64,000 bases of DNA, from positions 2,542,001 to 2,606,000 of the forward strand of contig CAXXKC010000003.1 in assembly GCA_963674835.2 (NCBI GenBank). The letters are read 5' to 3'. Positions 9,379 to 18,389 of this stretch are shown piece by piece (positions within the stretch are counted from its first letter, which is position 1; each line of letters opens with the position of its first letter). The notes beneath the pieces were generated by a model. It did not search any database, had not been told where the DNA came from, and saw only the letters and a list, made by a program, of their open reading frames with translations. Position numbers and translations under genes: made by a program. Source of the DNA: G963674835 sp963674835. Its GTDB lineage: Bacteria > Planctomycetota > Planctomycetia > Pirellulales > Thermoguttaceae.

Positions 9379-10572
9379 GTGTCAAACGTACCTCAAGTCA
9401 TTTTGAAGCCGCGCAAGGCAGCGCCCTTTTTTGGGCGGCATCCCTGGGTGTTGGATACAGCGATCGCTCGTGTTGTCGGCGACCCGGCCGACGGGGCCGA
9501 AGTGGAACTGGTGTCGGACAAGGGTCGACCGATCGCCCGTGGTCTGTACAACAGCCGTAGCCGCATTCGCGTGCGGCTTTACCGCTGGGAGCCCGACGAG
9601 GCGCTAGACGATGCTTTCTGGCAAAAGCAACTGGTCGGTGCCGTCGGCCTGCGACGGCTGCTGGGCTACGACGATCCGGAGGGCGCGGTACGACTGGTCT
9701 TCAGTGAGTCGGACGGGCTGAGCGGGCTGGTCGTGGATCGGTTTGCAGGATACCTCGTCGTGCAGCCGACGGCGCTGGGAATCGCCCAACGACTGGATCG
9801 CCTTGTCCCCATGCTTGTCGAGATGCTCGAACCGGCAGGAGTAATCCTGCGGACCGACGCCGCCACGGCCAAACTCGAAGGGCTCGACACGCAGCCGGGC
9901 CCATATTGGGGTGAGGTGCCCGACGACGTGATCTTCGTTTGTGAACACGGCATCCGGTACGGCGTGCAATTGCTCCGCGGCCAGAAGACGGGGTTTTACC
10001 TTGACCAGCGCGATAATCGTCGCGTGGCGGCCGGCTATCTTCGCGAGCGTCGCGTGTTGGACGTGTGTTGCTACACCGGCGCTTTCAGCATGGCTGCAAC
10101 CGTCCTCGGCGGTGCCAAGGAAGTCACCGGCTTGGACAGCAGCGACAACGCCATTGCGATGGCCCGCGCCAACGGCCAGCTCAATGGCATGGCCAACGTG
10201 CATTTCGAGGTGGGCGAGTGCTTTCGCTCGCTGGAGGATCGCGTGAAGAGCGGCCAGCGCTACGACGCGGTGATACTCGATCCGCCCAAGTTCGCCCGTG
10301 GTCGCCGCCGAGTCGACGACGCTCTGCGGGCGTATCATCGGCTGAATCAGTTGGCGGTCGATCTGTTGGAGCCGGACGGAATTTTGGTCACGTGCAGTTG
10401 CTCGGGCAGTGTGAGCCGCGAGGATTTCGCGTCGATGCTCTTCGGCGTGGCGATCAAGACTGGTCGCGACATTCAGGTGCTTCACCAGCGCGGTGCCGCA
10501 CCCGACCACCCTCTCAGCATCACCTGCCCGGAAAGCCAGTATCTGAAGTGCTTCATTTGCCGGGTGCGGTAA
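9379..10572 (+). CDS. rlmI: Class I rRNA large-subunit methyltransferase, RlmI-like
   Basis: 397 aa, GTG start. N-terminal PUA domain (residues about 5-80: VILKPRKAAPFFGRHPWVL, then GLYNSRSRIRVRLY), then a linker domain with GLSGLVVDRFAGYLVVQ. The C-terminal Rossmann methyltransferase has SAM motif I VLDVCCYTGAFSMAA, an acidic loop (GLDSSDNAI) and the catalytic motif ILDPPKFARG, with CSCSG further on. The arrangement matches the RlmI/YccW family, which makes 5-methylcytosine in 23S rRNA. The symbol is given by family resemblance; other members of COG1092 modify other positions. Confidence 0.8.
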   Translation: MSNVPQVILKPRKAAPFFGRHPWVLDTAIARVVGDPADGAEVELVSDKGRPIARGLYNSRSRIRVRLYRWEPDEALDDAFWQKQLVGAVGLRRLLGYDDPEGAVRLVFSESDGLSGLVVDRFAGYLVVQPTALGIAQRLDRLVPMLVEMLEPAGVILRTDAATAKLEGLDTQPGPYWGEVPDDVIFVCEHGIRYGVQLLRGQKTGFYLDQRDNRRVAAGYLRERRVLDVCCYTGAFSMAATVLGGAKEVTGLDSSDNAIAMARANGQLNGMANVHFEVGECFRSLEDRVKSGQRYDAVILDPPKFARGRRRVDDALRAYHRLNQLAVDLLEPDGILVTCSCSGSVSREDFASMLFGVAIKTGRDIQVLHQRGAAPDHPLSITCPESQYLKCFICRVR

Positions 10573-10591
10573 GCGGTCGGCTCGCTGGCTT

Positions 10592-10621
10592 GCGGAACGA
10601 TCCTATTTGGGGCTGTTCCGC
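10592..10621. terminator. Possible hairpin terminator downstream of rlmI-like gene
   Basis: GCGGAAC (10592-10598) pairs with GTTCCGC (10615-10621) around a 16-base loop, 20 bases after the rlmI-like stop. No U-tract follows, so it is a weak call. The opposing ybjQ-like gene ends at 10781. Confidence 0.3.
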
Positions 10622-10780
10622 GGATAACGTGTGTGTTGGGTGGCTACGAGGGGCTGACTGAACGCTATCGGCCCTCGGCCCCAACCTCTGTGGGCGTAAG
10701 CTGGCAAGGGGATCTTATTTTGGCCACTACAGCCAAGGGCTCGCATTGCCGCCGGATATCACGCGCTGCAACTGCCGGAA

Positions 10781-11113
10781 TCAGGCCGGTTCTACGACCA
10801 CGGCGGTGCCGTAACAGAGGACTTCCGTCACGCCCTGCATGACTTCGGTGGCATCGTATCGGATGCCGATGACGGCGTTGGCACCCGATTCCCTGGCGTG
10901 AGTGACCATCATCTGGAAAGCTTCGGCTCGGGTCTTTTCGCATAAGCTGGTGAACAACGTGATGTTGCCACCAACGAGCGTCTGCAGCGAGCCACCGATC
11001 GTGCCGAAGATGGAGCGGGACCGAACGGTGATTCCGCGCACAACGCCCAGATTCTTGATAATCCGATAGCCGTCAATTGCGAATGCTGTTGTCGTCAGCT
11101 GAAGATCGACCAT
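10781..11113 (-). CDS. YbjQ/UPF0145-family protein
   Basis: 110 aa from the ATG at 11113, chosen because CAGGAG lies upstream. The family pattern is clear: a short N-terminus, GVVRGITVRSRSIFG, LCEKTRAEAF, and the hallmark SGANAVIGIRYDATEVMQG before the final strand VLCYGTAVVVE. The fold is a small alpha/beta barrel forming pentamers. It is widely conserved, sometimes called heavy-metal-binding, but without a proven function. Monocistronic here. Confidence 0.85.
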   Translation of the reverse strand: MVDLQLTTTAFAIDGYRIIKNLGVVRGITVRSRSIFGTIGGSLQTLVGGNITLFTSLCEKTRAEAFQMMVTHARESGANAVIGIRYDATEVMQGVTEVLCYGTAVVVEPA

Positions 11114-11491
11114 AGTCCGCTCCTGAATGGATGAGTTGGGGAGCCGGCTTGCCGCACGCTGATCCGGCGATGGGAAGGGCGTCCCTGCGGCAGCGTAGCC
11201 CTTTTCGGCGTTCACAGCAAGCCGCCCTTCGTGTGCGAGGTGAGACGATTACAGCACGAGCCGGTCGTTCCACGGGGCCGGTTGACCGCTACAGTCGGCG
11301 CAGCCCGATCACGGCTGTCGGGCGTTCGAAGAGACGAGCGGCAGTGCTTGGGCAGGCGTGCTAGGGTTTCAAGAGGCCTGTCGAGGGCCAACCGCCGTCA
11401 AGACCGGCCCGCTTCCCACGCGTCAGAAACGGGGAGGTCGGTTGGAGCCATTCTTGAGCAGAATCCGTCTATCGCAATAGGAGCAGCCTCG
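11114..11491. other. Divergent intergenic region
   Basis: 378 bases between the ybjQ-like gene and the Gly/Arg/Pro-rich secreted protein gene. Apart from an ATAGGAG ribosome-binding site just before 11492, nothing was recognised. Confidence 0.4.
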
Positions 11492-12367
11492 ATGAAGACC
11501 ATCCTCTCCTGTGTCATCGTGTTGGCCCTGGTCGTTACGGTTCTCGTGGAGCATGCCGCAGCCGTCGGTCCTGGCGGCCGGGGGCGCGGCGGCGCCATGG
11601 GCCGAGCGGCGGCGGGTCCGCGGCCAGGCGGACCGGCAGTTGCGCCACGGCCCGCGACAGCCGGCAACAACCGCCCAGCCGTTGCACCGCGCGCCGGTGG
11701 CCAAGGGCTGCCCCAACGCGCTGCGCCGGCCGGTCCTCGGACGGCCGCCTCTCGAGCGGCCCAACGGGGACCGCGACCGAAGCCGTTCTCTCCGGCATGG
11801 TACGCGCACCATCCGCAGGCATGGCACTACACGCACCCGCACGCGGGCGTCGCAGTGGCGGTGTCGGCGGTGGCTGTGGCCCGTTGGCTGGCCGTACCGG
11901 CGATCGGTTACGGGGAACCGATGAGCACCGTCGTGCTCAATGAGACGCCTGCCGACGAACTCTATGCGGAGGCTCCGCCTGCCAAACCGATGGAATCGGT
12001 GGGAATGGAAACGGAACCGATCGATGCGCCCACCAAGCCGGAAGTCGGCGACAGCAGCCAGTGGATGGACCTTGGCTCATTCGCAGTCAATCCACCTGGG
12101 CAAACGCAAACAACGCACCTGGTTCAGTTGGCCGTCGCCCACGACGGTACCATCCGCGGCACGTACTTCGACGTGATCAGTGACCACACTCAGGACGTCG
12201 TCGGCAACGTCGACAAGGCGAGCTTGCGGGTGTTTTGGTCGGTTGGCTCCGAGAGCGGCATCTCGTTCGAGGCGCCACTGGAAGTGCTCAGCCAGCAATC
12301 AGGGGACGTAACCGTTCACTTCCCCAACGACACGACCGCCGTCTGGAAGATGACCCGGTTGCCATGA
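11492..12367 (+). CDS. Secreted Gly/Arg/Pro/Ala-rich protein with conserved C-terminal domain
   Basis: 291 aa. The ATG at 11492 is preceded by AATAGGAG and begins a signal peptide (MKTILSCVIVLALVVTVLVEHAAA). Residues about 25-110 are basic low complexity (GPGGRGRGG, PRPGGPAVAPRP), then a His/Trp/Tyr patch (HHPQAWHYTHPHAG) and a hydrophobic segment (VAVAVSAVAVARWLAV). The final ~100 residues form a folded beta-rich domain (WMDLGSFAV, GTIRGTYFDV, DVTVHFP). I associate this C-terminal pattern with planctomycete exported proteins of unknown function. It is followed by a strong inverted repeat. Confidence 0.7.
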   Translation: MKTILSCVIVLALVVTVLVEHAAAVGPGGRGRGGAMGRAAAGPRPGGPAVAPRPATAGNNRPAVAPRAGGQGLPQRAAPAGPRTAASRAAQRGPRPKPFSPAWYAHHPQAWHYTHPHAGVAVAVSAVAVARWLAVPAIGYGEPMSTVVLNETPADELYAEAPPAKPMESVGMETEPIDAPTKPEVGDSSQWMDLGSFAVNPPGQTQTTHLVQLAVAHDGTIRGTYFDVISDHTQDVVGNVDKASLRVFWSVGSESGISFEAPLEVLSQQSGDVTVHFPNDTTAVWKMTRLP

Positions 12368-12395
12368 CCAAGTCCGACGGGCCGGGGCAAAGCGC

Positions 12396-12440
12396 CGCGA
12401 AACCCCAGTCGCATTGAGCAACCGGGGTTTCGCGTTGCTC
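12396..12440. terminator. Bidirectional terminator with two mutually exclusive hairpins
   Basis: CGCGAAACCCC (12396-12406) pairs perfectly with GGGGTTTCGCG (12424-12434). A second perfect stem, GAGCAAC (12416-12422) with GTTGCTC (12434-12440), uses the first hairpin's loop and encloses its right arm, so only one can form. It sits between the convergent secreted-protein gene and gdhA. Confidence 0.6.
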
Positions 12441-12469
12441 GGTCGCGAGCCCCCTTGCGACGGTCGATA

Positions 12470-13861
12470 TCAGACGATGCCCTGGGCGACCATGGCATCG
12501 GCCACCTTGACGAAGCCGGCGACGTTCGCGCCTTGGACGTAGTTCACGGCCTTGCCGTTGGAGCCGTAGCGGACGCAGTTTTCGTGGATCGACTTCATGA
12601 TGATCTGCAACTGTCGGTCCACTTCGGGGGCCGAGCGGCGGAGGCAGCCGGCGTTTTGGGTCATCTCCAAGCCCGACACGGCGACACCACCGGCGTTGGC
12701 GGCCTTTCCGGGACCGTAGAGGACGCCGGCTTCCTGGAACACGTCGACGCCCTCGGGCGTGGTGGGCATGTTGGCCCCTTCCGACACACAGTTGCAGCCG
12801 TTCTTGACCAGGGTTTTGGCGTCTTCGGCGTCGATCTCGTTCTGCGTGGCGCTGGGGAAGGCCAGATCGCACTTCACGCGCCAGGGGCGCACGCCGGGCA
12901 GGTACTCGGCCGTCTTGAAGTGCTGGGCATACTCGGCGATACGGCCGCGCCGCACGTTCTTGAGATCCATGACCCAGGCAAGTTTCTCGCCGTTGATGCC
13001 GTCACGGTCGATGATCGTGCCGGACGAATCGGACAGCGTAATCGGTTTGGCGCCCAACTGCAGCAGTTTCTCGATCGTGTACTGGGCCACATTGCCGGAG
13101 CCGGACACAGCGGCCACTTTGCCCTCGATGCTGTCGCCACGGGTGGCGAGCATCTCCTGCGCGAAGTAGACGGCGCCGTAGCCAGTGGCCTCGGGCCGAA
13201 TGAGCGACCCACCATAGGCGAGCCCCTTACCAGTCAGTACGCCGCTGAATTGTCCGGTGAGCTTCTTGTACTGGCCGAAGAGGAAGCCGATTTCACGGCC
13301 GCCGACGCCGATGTCGCCGGCAGGCACGTCGACATTGGGACCGATGTGTCGATACAGTTCGGTCATGAAAGCCTGGCAGAACCGCATGACCTCGCCGTCG
13401 CTCTTGCCCTTGGGATCGAAGTCGGAGCCGCCCTTGCCGCCGCCCATGTAGAGAGTGGTGAGGCTGTTCTTGAAGATCTGCTCGAAGGCGAGGAACTTGA
13501 GCACGCCGATGGTGACGCTGGGATGGAAGCGGAGGCCGCCCTTGTAGGGGCCGATGGCACTGTTCATCTGGATGCGGTAGCCGCGGTTGACGCGCACTTG
13601 CCCTTTGTCGTCCACCCAGGTAACGCGGAAGGTGATTACGCGTTCCGGCTCGACGATGCGTTCCAGGATGTTCGCCTCGCGGTAGGCGGGAGTGCTCTCC
13701 ACGACGGGCATCACGGAATCGACGACTTCCCAGACGGCCTGATGGAATTCGAGTTCTCCATGGGTCTTGGCGATCAACTTCTCCATGAAGGCGCTGACCG
13801 CCGCCGCGGTGCTGCCGGTCGATTGGGACCGAGTTTCGAGGTCGTTAAGGGAGTTGGGCAT
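12470..13861 (-). CDS. gdhA: NADP-specific glutamate dehydrogenase
   Basis: 463 aa, about the usual ~450 for hexameric bacterial GDH. It converts 2-oxoglutarate and ammonium to glutamate with NADPH. Signature segments: GYRIQMNSAIGPYKGGLRFHP, LYMGGGKGGSDFDPKGKSD with the catalytic Lys in GGGKGGSDF, VPAGDIGVGGREIG, and the Rossmann motif SGSGNVAQY. The ATG at 13861 is preferred to an in-frame ATG at 14077 because the protein family begins here and the start sits in a TGATG junction with the upstream gene, which implies translational coupling. It ends facing the inverted repeat at 12396-12440. Confidence 0.93.
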   Translation of the reverse strand: MPNSLNDLETRSQSTGSTAAAVSAFMEKLIAKTHGELEFHQAVWEVVDSVMPVVESTPAYREANILERIVEPERVITFRVTWVDDKGQVRVNRGYRIQMNSAIGPYKGGLRFHPSVTIGVLKFLAFEQIFKNSLTTLYMGGGKGGSDFDPKGKSDGEVMRFCQAFMTELYRHIGPNVDVPAGDIGVGGREIGFLFGQYKKLTGQFSGVLTGKGLAYGGSLIRPEATGYGAVYFAQEMLATRGDSIEGKVAAVSGSGNVAQYTIEKLLQLGAKPITLSDSSGTIIDRDGINGEKLAWVMDLKNVRRGRIAEYAQHFKTAEYLPGVRPWRVKCDLAFPSATQNEIDAEDAKTLVKNGCNCVSEGANMPTTPEGVDVFQEAGVLYGPGKAANAGGVAVSGLEMTQNAGCLRRSAPEVDRQLQIIMKSIHENCVRYGSNGKAVNYVQGANVAGFVKVADAMVAQGIV

Positions 13862-14208
13862 CAACGGGTCTCCTCGTGCTGAGTGTCGGTTGAAGGTTGA
13901 CTGGGGCTCGCCTCTCGAGAAAAGCGGAGCAGGTATTCCAGGTAATGTCGGAGTAGCCAGAACTTCTCGAGGAATTCCGGCCAACCGCAGGAGGGCTTGA
14001 ACCCTTCGCTCATTGCAGGCGTGAACTCGCCAGCAGGCGTCACTCCCGCCTGAAACTCTTGCCAGATTTCGGACCACAGGCGCAAGGCATTCTCGTCGAC
14101 CGAGGCCACGACGAAACGGAAGTCCCGCAGCGTCTGCTGAGCAGTTCGGTCGGCCTGAGGCATCTGCGGCATACCCAAGTCTTCCGGCAGTTCGAAGGCT
14201 CGTGTCAT
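13861..14208 (-). CDS. Small acidic hypothetical protein coupled to gdhA
   Basis: 115 aa from the ATG at 14208, preceded by AGAAGG. Its TGA shares a base with the gdhA ATG (TGATG at 13863-13859), typical of translational coupling. The chain has a plausible folded core rich in aromatic and acidic residues (VVASVDENALRLWSEIWQEF, GWPEFLEKFWLLRHYLEYLLRF) and a polar tail. No signal peptide or membrane segment. Not recognised. By position it could modulate or sense glutamate dehydrogenase, but that is inference from coupling only. Confidence 0.6.
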   Translation of the reverse strand: MTRAFELPEDLGMPQMPQADRTAQQTLRDFRFVVASVDENALRLWSEIWQEFQAGVTPAGEFTPAMSEGFKPSCGWPEFLEKFWLLRHYLEYLLRFSREASPSQPSTDTQHEETR

Positions 14209-14936
14209 CGGCGTACCTTCTTCCAGCCCATCAATCGCTGAGGGAAGAAGGAGACGTCCCCGTGCATTCGGCGCGTCGTTCGGGCCACGGGCACTTGGAG
14301 ACGGCACCTTCTTCTGTTCGCCCGATCGGACGCAACTTGTATGCGGGTAAGGAAACAGGCTACGAGCTCGTTTTCACCGGCTGGCGGTTGCGTGAATGGC
14401 GATTGCCTGACGGTTTAGTCCTCTCCGGGACATGCAATTCACACTGCACGACCCACGTGCCCGGCTGTCGCAGCCTGCAGGTGCCGCGCAGCTTGCAGCG
14501 TGAGCAAATCCCACAAGTCGCAGCCATGTTTCCTCCCGGATATCCGTTGCGTCGCGGGCAGCTTGTCCAACATTTCCGGCATGTTTCCTGAGAATCCGGC
14601 CTGCCGTCGGCGCCCTGCTCCGCAAACCGAGCAACTCCACCCTCGGCTCCCTCCGCCCAGGAAAGTCACCGACCATCTCGCAAGCCGCATGCCAGGCGGA
14701 AGGTAAACCGGGGACTCGGCGCAGAAGTCTTTGGCACACAATGGGATGGAGAAGCCGCGATCGATTGCCCTGGGCCATGGCCCCAATCGACGTGTTGGTG
14801 ATCGGCGAAAGACGCCGAAGCGAAGTCAGTGGGCCGAATCGATGCAAACGTCTTGCACAAAGCAGCTTGCATCAAGTGTTCAAGACTTGCACTGCTCTGG
14901 TGCTATGGCAACAGCCCAGGTGCGAGGGCATTGGTG
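14209..14936. other. 728-base intergenic region
   Basis: This lies between the DUF4129 gene and the small gene upstream of gdhA, both leftward. It should hold the promoter for the gdhA pair, but no good motif was found. A leftward frame at 14786-14439 contains a CSVCG...CDLWDLL segment that looks faintly protein-like; support was too weak to call a gene. Confidence 0.4.
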
Positions 14937-16970
14937 TCACGTCGATGGCTGTGTCGTGGGTGCGGCGGCTGCACGCATCTGATGCCAAAGCTCCTCGAGC
15001 ATCGCGACTTGCCTGGCATCGATCGTCCCAGGCGCGTACGCAGCCTGGCTGTAGAGTTCGGCCAAGCGCCGGGCCCCCATCGCTAGCGCTGGGGCGCACG
15101 CCGTGACTGACTGGGCGAATTCAAAGGCAGTCTGTTCGGGAGGTCGTACCCGCCCTCGCTCGCGGGCCCAAGCCTCCATGGCCTGGAACGTGTATCGCAC
15201 CAGTTCCTCCGGCCCAAGGCGTGCCGCTGTGCCGTCGGCGAAGGGATCGGAAAAGGCCGCGAACCGGGGCAGCGGCGTGACGGTGACTTGCGCGGCTTCG
15301 GCCTTCTCGGCAAGCCCACTTCGACCGCCGAAAAGGCTCGCCCAGAAGTTGCGGATCGCTCGGAGCAAGCCCAGGATGGCCGTCGCCACCTGGCGGCGCG
15401 ATCGCCAGAGCCAGATCAATCCAACGACGGCCAGAACGATGTAGAGAATCCATCGCAACAAAGCCATGAGCCAGCCGCTACTGAGCCCCAGCGAGAACTC
15501 GGGCATCGACCATGAGGAAGATGACTCGGAGGAGGCGCTTTGTTGGGATTGTTGCTGAGCTCTATCCGTCGCCCTTTCCTGGTCTGCCCGATCCTCGCCT
15601 TGCTGGCTCGACGTTGCCCGTTGGTCCTGGGGCTCTTCCTTGCTGCGGTCTTGCGAAGCGTCCTTCGTTTCGCTGTCGGGTTTCAGCCTTGCCTGGCCTC
15701 CATCGGAGGGTCGGCTTTGTGACCCTGCTTTCGAGGAACGATCGCCCGACTCCGTTCGTTCTGGCTGCTGCCGGCTGCCGCGGTCGGCTTGGTTCGCTTG
15801 CGATTGGTCTTTCGACTGCTGGTCGCCTTGCTGGCTCGACTGCCGCGACGACGCCTGGCCGGAAGACGATTGCTGCTGGCCGCCAGTTTGTTGACTTGCC
15901 TTGTTCGATTGGTTGCCGGCGTTGCCCGGTTGCGGCGTTTGCTGCTGACCGCCGTCGCCCGACGGCGAAGACTGCTGCTTCTGGGCATCCTCGGGTTGCT
16001 CGCCGCGCGGCGCGCCGGGGCCTTCGGCACTATCGTGCCCGAGTGCGACACGAGAGGCCTTGCGGTCCGGCGAGCGGAGCACGACCGGCGACTCGAAGGG
16101 CGAACGATCGGTACCCGGCCGGGGGAGCATGGCGGCCAGCACGAGCAGGACCAGGAGGATCACGACGCCGAAAGCGATCCACGAGCCGGCCATCGACGCC
16201 GGCATTTGCAGGCGCCGCTGCCGGAGATATCTGCGTAGTCCGAGGAAGCTCGTTGTCAGCAGCAGTCCGAGTCCGCTGGCCACGTACAACAGAAGCAGCG
16301 AGAACGCATATCGCTTCCGATCGGGGTGATTGCGGAGGAATATCTCTCCCAGCCCAAACAGTGGCAGCGCTGCCAATGAGAAATAGACGATCCACACGCC
16401 GGGCGAGTGAGGCTTGCGTTTGTCGGGCTTGTCGATCTTATTGGGGTGTTGTTCGGAGTCGCCGGACGAGGTTTCCTGCGCGGGGGAGTCCTGTCGGTCG
16501 GCGGGTTCGTCGGGTTCGGAAGCCGGTGGCGGAGCGTCTTTGCGTTTGGCGAGGAGCTTGCCGAGGCCGATCGATTGCAGCAGTCCTTCGCCTGAGGCGT
16601 CTTCGGATTCGTCGATCAGGGTGCAGTCCCAAGTCAGCTTGTGCGCACTCCACCAGACGAGGCCGAGCAGACCGACGTTGATGAACCAGCCGTGATCGAC
16701 CAGGCGCGCCAGGGCGAGGGCCGTCACCAGGGCCAAAGGGGTCGCGTAGAGTGCGGCATGCTCGGTACCCATCTCGATCGATATGCGTCCAATGAGCACG
16801 ATGGCCATGACGAACAGGGCCATGATCACCTGCAACCGCCCGCTGTACTGGCCCCGATAGAACACCTCCAGGAGGAAGAAGACGAGGCTGCCGACCATCG
16901 TCATGATCAGCACCGGGCTGATGGCGATGCCGATATAGTCGGCCAACGTTTTGTCCAGACGGCGGGACAT
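14937..16970 (-). CDS. Multi-pass membrane protein with C-terminal DUF4129
   Basis: 677 aa. Four hydrophobic helices in the first ~115 residues, an acidic cytosolic-type linker, three more helices between about 185 and 285, then a 170-residue Gln/Ser/Asp-rich low-complexity region (about 330-500), one helix near 512-532 and a C-terminal helical domain (EELVRYTFQAMEAWARERG, EFAQSVTACAP) of the DUF4129 type. DUF4129 usually ends TgpA-like transglutaminases; the transglutaminase core is absent here. It is third in the operon with MoxR and DUF58, separated from DUF58 by a repeat-rich 111-base gap. Probable role: envelope assembly or stress-linked complex with MoxR; this is inferred from context. 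Confidence 0.7.
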   Translation of the reverse strand: MSRRLDKTLADYIGIAISPVLIMTMVGSLVFFLLEVFYRGQYSGRLQVIMALFVMAIVLIGRISIEMGTEHAALYATPLALVTALALARLVDHGWFINVGLLGLVWWSAHKLTWDCTLIDESEDASGEGLLQSIGLGKLLAKRKDAPPPASEPDEPADRQDSPAQETSSGDSEQHPNKIDKPDKRKPHSPGVWIVYFSLAALPLFGLGEIFLRNHPDRKRYAFSLLLLYVASGLGLLLTTSFLGLRRYLRQRRLQMPASMAGSWIAFGVVILLVLLVLAAMLPRPGTDRSPFESPVVLRSPDRKASRVALGHDSAEGPGAPRGEQPEDAQKQQSSPSGDGGQQQTPQPGNAGNQSNKASQQTGGQQQSSSGQASSRQSSQQGDQQSKDQSQANQADRGSRQQPERTESGDRSSKAGSQSRPSDGGQARLKPDSETKDASQDRSKEEPQDQRATSSQQGEDRADQERATDRAQQQSQQSASSESSSSWSMPEFSLGLSSGWLMALLRWILYIVLAVVGLIWLWRSRRQVATAILGLLRAIRNFWASLFGGRSGLAEKAEAAQVTVTPLPRFAAFSDPFADGTAARLGPEELVRYTFQAMEAWARERGRVRPPEQTAFEFAQSVTACAPALAMGARRLAELYSQAAYAPGTIDARQVAMLEELWHQMRAAAAPTTQPST

Positions 16971-17081
16971 GAAGAAGGGATTGGAGATTAGGGATTGGGG
17001 ATTGGAGAGAAAGCGAAGAGTGGAAAGCGGAAAGCGGGGGAGATTCTGCGGTTTCCGCTTTCGGCTTTCCGCTTTCGGCTC
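16971..17081. repeat. Intra-operon repeat and hairpin region
   Basis: Read rightward it has GGGATTGGAGATTAGGGATTGGGGATTGG-type GATT repeats (about 16978-17006), followed by a 13-base perfect inverted repeat: GAAAGCGGAAAGC (17023-17035) with GCTTTCCGCTTTC (17064-17076). An alternative partner copy lies at 17052-17062. Because DUF58 ends at 17082 and DUF4129 starts at 16970 on the minus strand, transcripts read through this structure; it may attenuate or process the message. Confidence 0.6.
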
Positions 17082-18389
17082 TTACGAGAATACGCGTTCG
17101 CGGCAGACATTGGTGATGTCCTCGTTGCTCTTTAGGTGGCGTGCTTGAATACGCTCGGCCAGGAGTGGAGCGGCCATGCGTTCGAACTCGTGTTCGTAGT
17201 AGGCGTTCACGATGGCGGTCACCAGGAATCCGCGCCGCCGCAGGCCGCCCAGGGCTGCGGCCGTTTCGGAGCTCACGGACGAGAGTATGGCGATGACGGC
17301 CGCGTCGCGCGGCATGCGTCCGGCCGTTTCTGCGACCAACTCGCCTAGCTTCAAGCCGTCGCTCAGTTCCGTGCGGGCGAGCGATTCGAGGATGCGCATC
17401 AACTGTTCCGCGCCGTGGGCGGTGGGAACCACGATCGGCTGCAAGCGATAATCCTCGGTCACTGCCGAGGCAGCGCGGCGGGCGGCTTGGCGCGTGCGGA
17501 AGTCGATCTCCCAGCCCTCCTGGCGGATACGGTCGGCGGCATCGCGGCCGTTGGTAACGAAGCCTACCTGCTGGCCCATCTCGTACAGCGCGCTGGCCAG
17601 CGAGGCGGCGGCCGTCACGGCCAGCTCCGACCGATACGGCTCGTGGTGCGGATCGTAGGCGCTACGGTGGAAATCCAGCAGGATAGTTGCTCCGGCGATC
17701 GCCGTGGGTTCGTAGATCTTGCTGTGCAGGGCGCCGGTCCGCGCCGTCGCCCGCCAGTGGACGCGATTCAGCGGATCGCCCCACTCGTACGGCCGTGCGC
17801 CGGCGATGTGGGTGGGGTCCTCGAAGAGCCGGTGCGTCAGATGGATTTCACCGATAGGACGCCGGGAGGCAATGTCGAAGCCTTCCAGGGGCACGACCTT
17901 CGGATACACCAACAGGAAGTGCGGCTCCGTCAGCACGCGATATCGGCGGTGCAGCCCGAACAGATCGCCGGTTTCCAGCACCAACGGCCCGATCTGGAAA
18001 TAGCCTCGCCCCTGGCAACGCAACTGATAATAGAGTGTCTTGCGGCTACCGGTGCGCAGGCTGGCCAGTTGAATGCGGCTGCCGACGACTTCGAGCTTTG
18101 GCGGTCGGAACTCGCGGGCATCGCGGGAGAGCATGTCTTCGATGATCGCCCACACAACCGGCAGGCGGCCTCGGTTCTCCAGTTCGATGACCACGGCCAC
18201 GGTATCGCCGATGTTGGCCGACAGGCGGTTACACTGCCGCGAGGCCGACAGGCTTTCCGCCCAGATGCGAGTGATGACGCGGCTGACGAGCATGACGCCC
18301 AGCAGCGCGTACATGGCGTAGGCCAACAGTCCGAGGTCGAGAACCATGGCCAGGGCAAGCACCAGCAACGTTCCGGCGAACCATTTCAT
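17082..18389 (-). CDS. DUF58 domain-containing protein (MoxR-associated)
   Basis: 435 aa. Two N-terminal membrane helices (residues about 5-37), a beta-rich region, then the DUF58 core with its hallmark at 199-218 (RPYEWGDPLNRVHWRATART) and a C-terminal vWA-like part (ATILLDFHRSAYD, VIAILSSVSSETAAAL). The family is nearly always encoded beside MoxR ATPases, whose vWA partners they are. Its ATG overlaps the moxR TGA by four bases (ATGA at 18389-18386), so the two are co-translated. Substrate unknown. Confidence 0.85.
   Translation of the reverse strand: MKWFAGTLLVLALAMVLDLGLLAYAMYALLGVMLVSRVITRIWAESLSASRQCNRLSANIGDTVAVVIELENRGRLPVVWAIIEDMLSRDAREFRPPKLEVVGSRIQLASLRTGSRKTLYYQLRCQGRGYFQIGPLVLETGDLFGLHRRYRVLTEPHFLLVYPKVVPLEGFDIASRRPIGEIHLTHRLFEDPTHIAGARPYEWGDPLNRVHWRATARTGALHSKIYEPTAIAGATILLDFHRSAYDPHHEPYRSELAVTAAASLASALYEMGQQVGFVTNGRDAADRIRQEGWEIDFRTRQAARRAASAVTEDYRLQPIVVPTAHGAEQLMRILESLARTELSDGLKLGELVAETAGRMPRDAAVIAILSSVSSETAAALGGLRRRGFLVTAIVNAYYEHEFERMAAPLLAERIQARHLKSNEDITNVCRERVFS

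Noticed and set aside
12455..13882. 475-codon rightward frame opposite gdhA
   Set aside because: Exact antisense of a well-conserved enzyme in GC-rich DNA; Ala/Gly/His-rich with no recognisable motif.
13862..14077. N-terminal extension of glutamate dehydrogenase to the ATG at 14077
   Set aside because: The extra 72 residues are antisense-like, unlike the family N-terminus, and overlap the coupled small gene.
14439..14786. Leftward 115-codon frame with CSVCG and CDLWDLL segments
   Set aside because: Faintly protein-like Cys pattern, but no good start, no ribosome-binding site and competing frames of equal length; left as intergenic.
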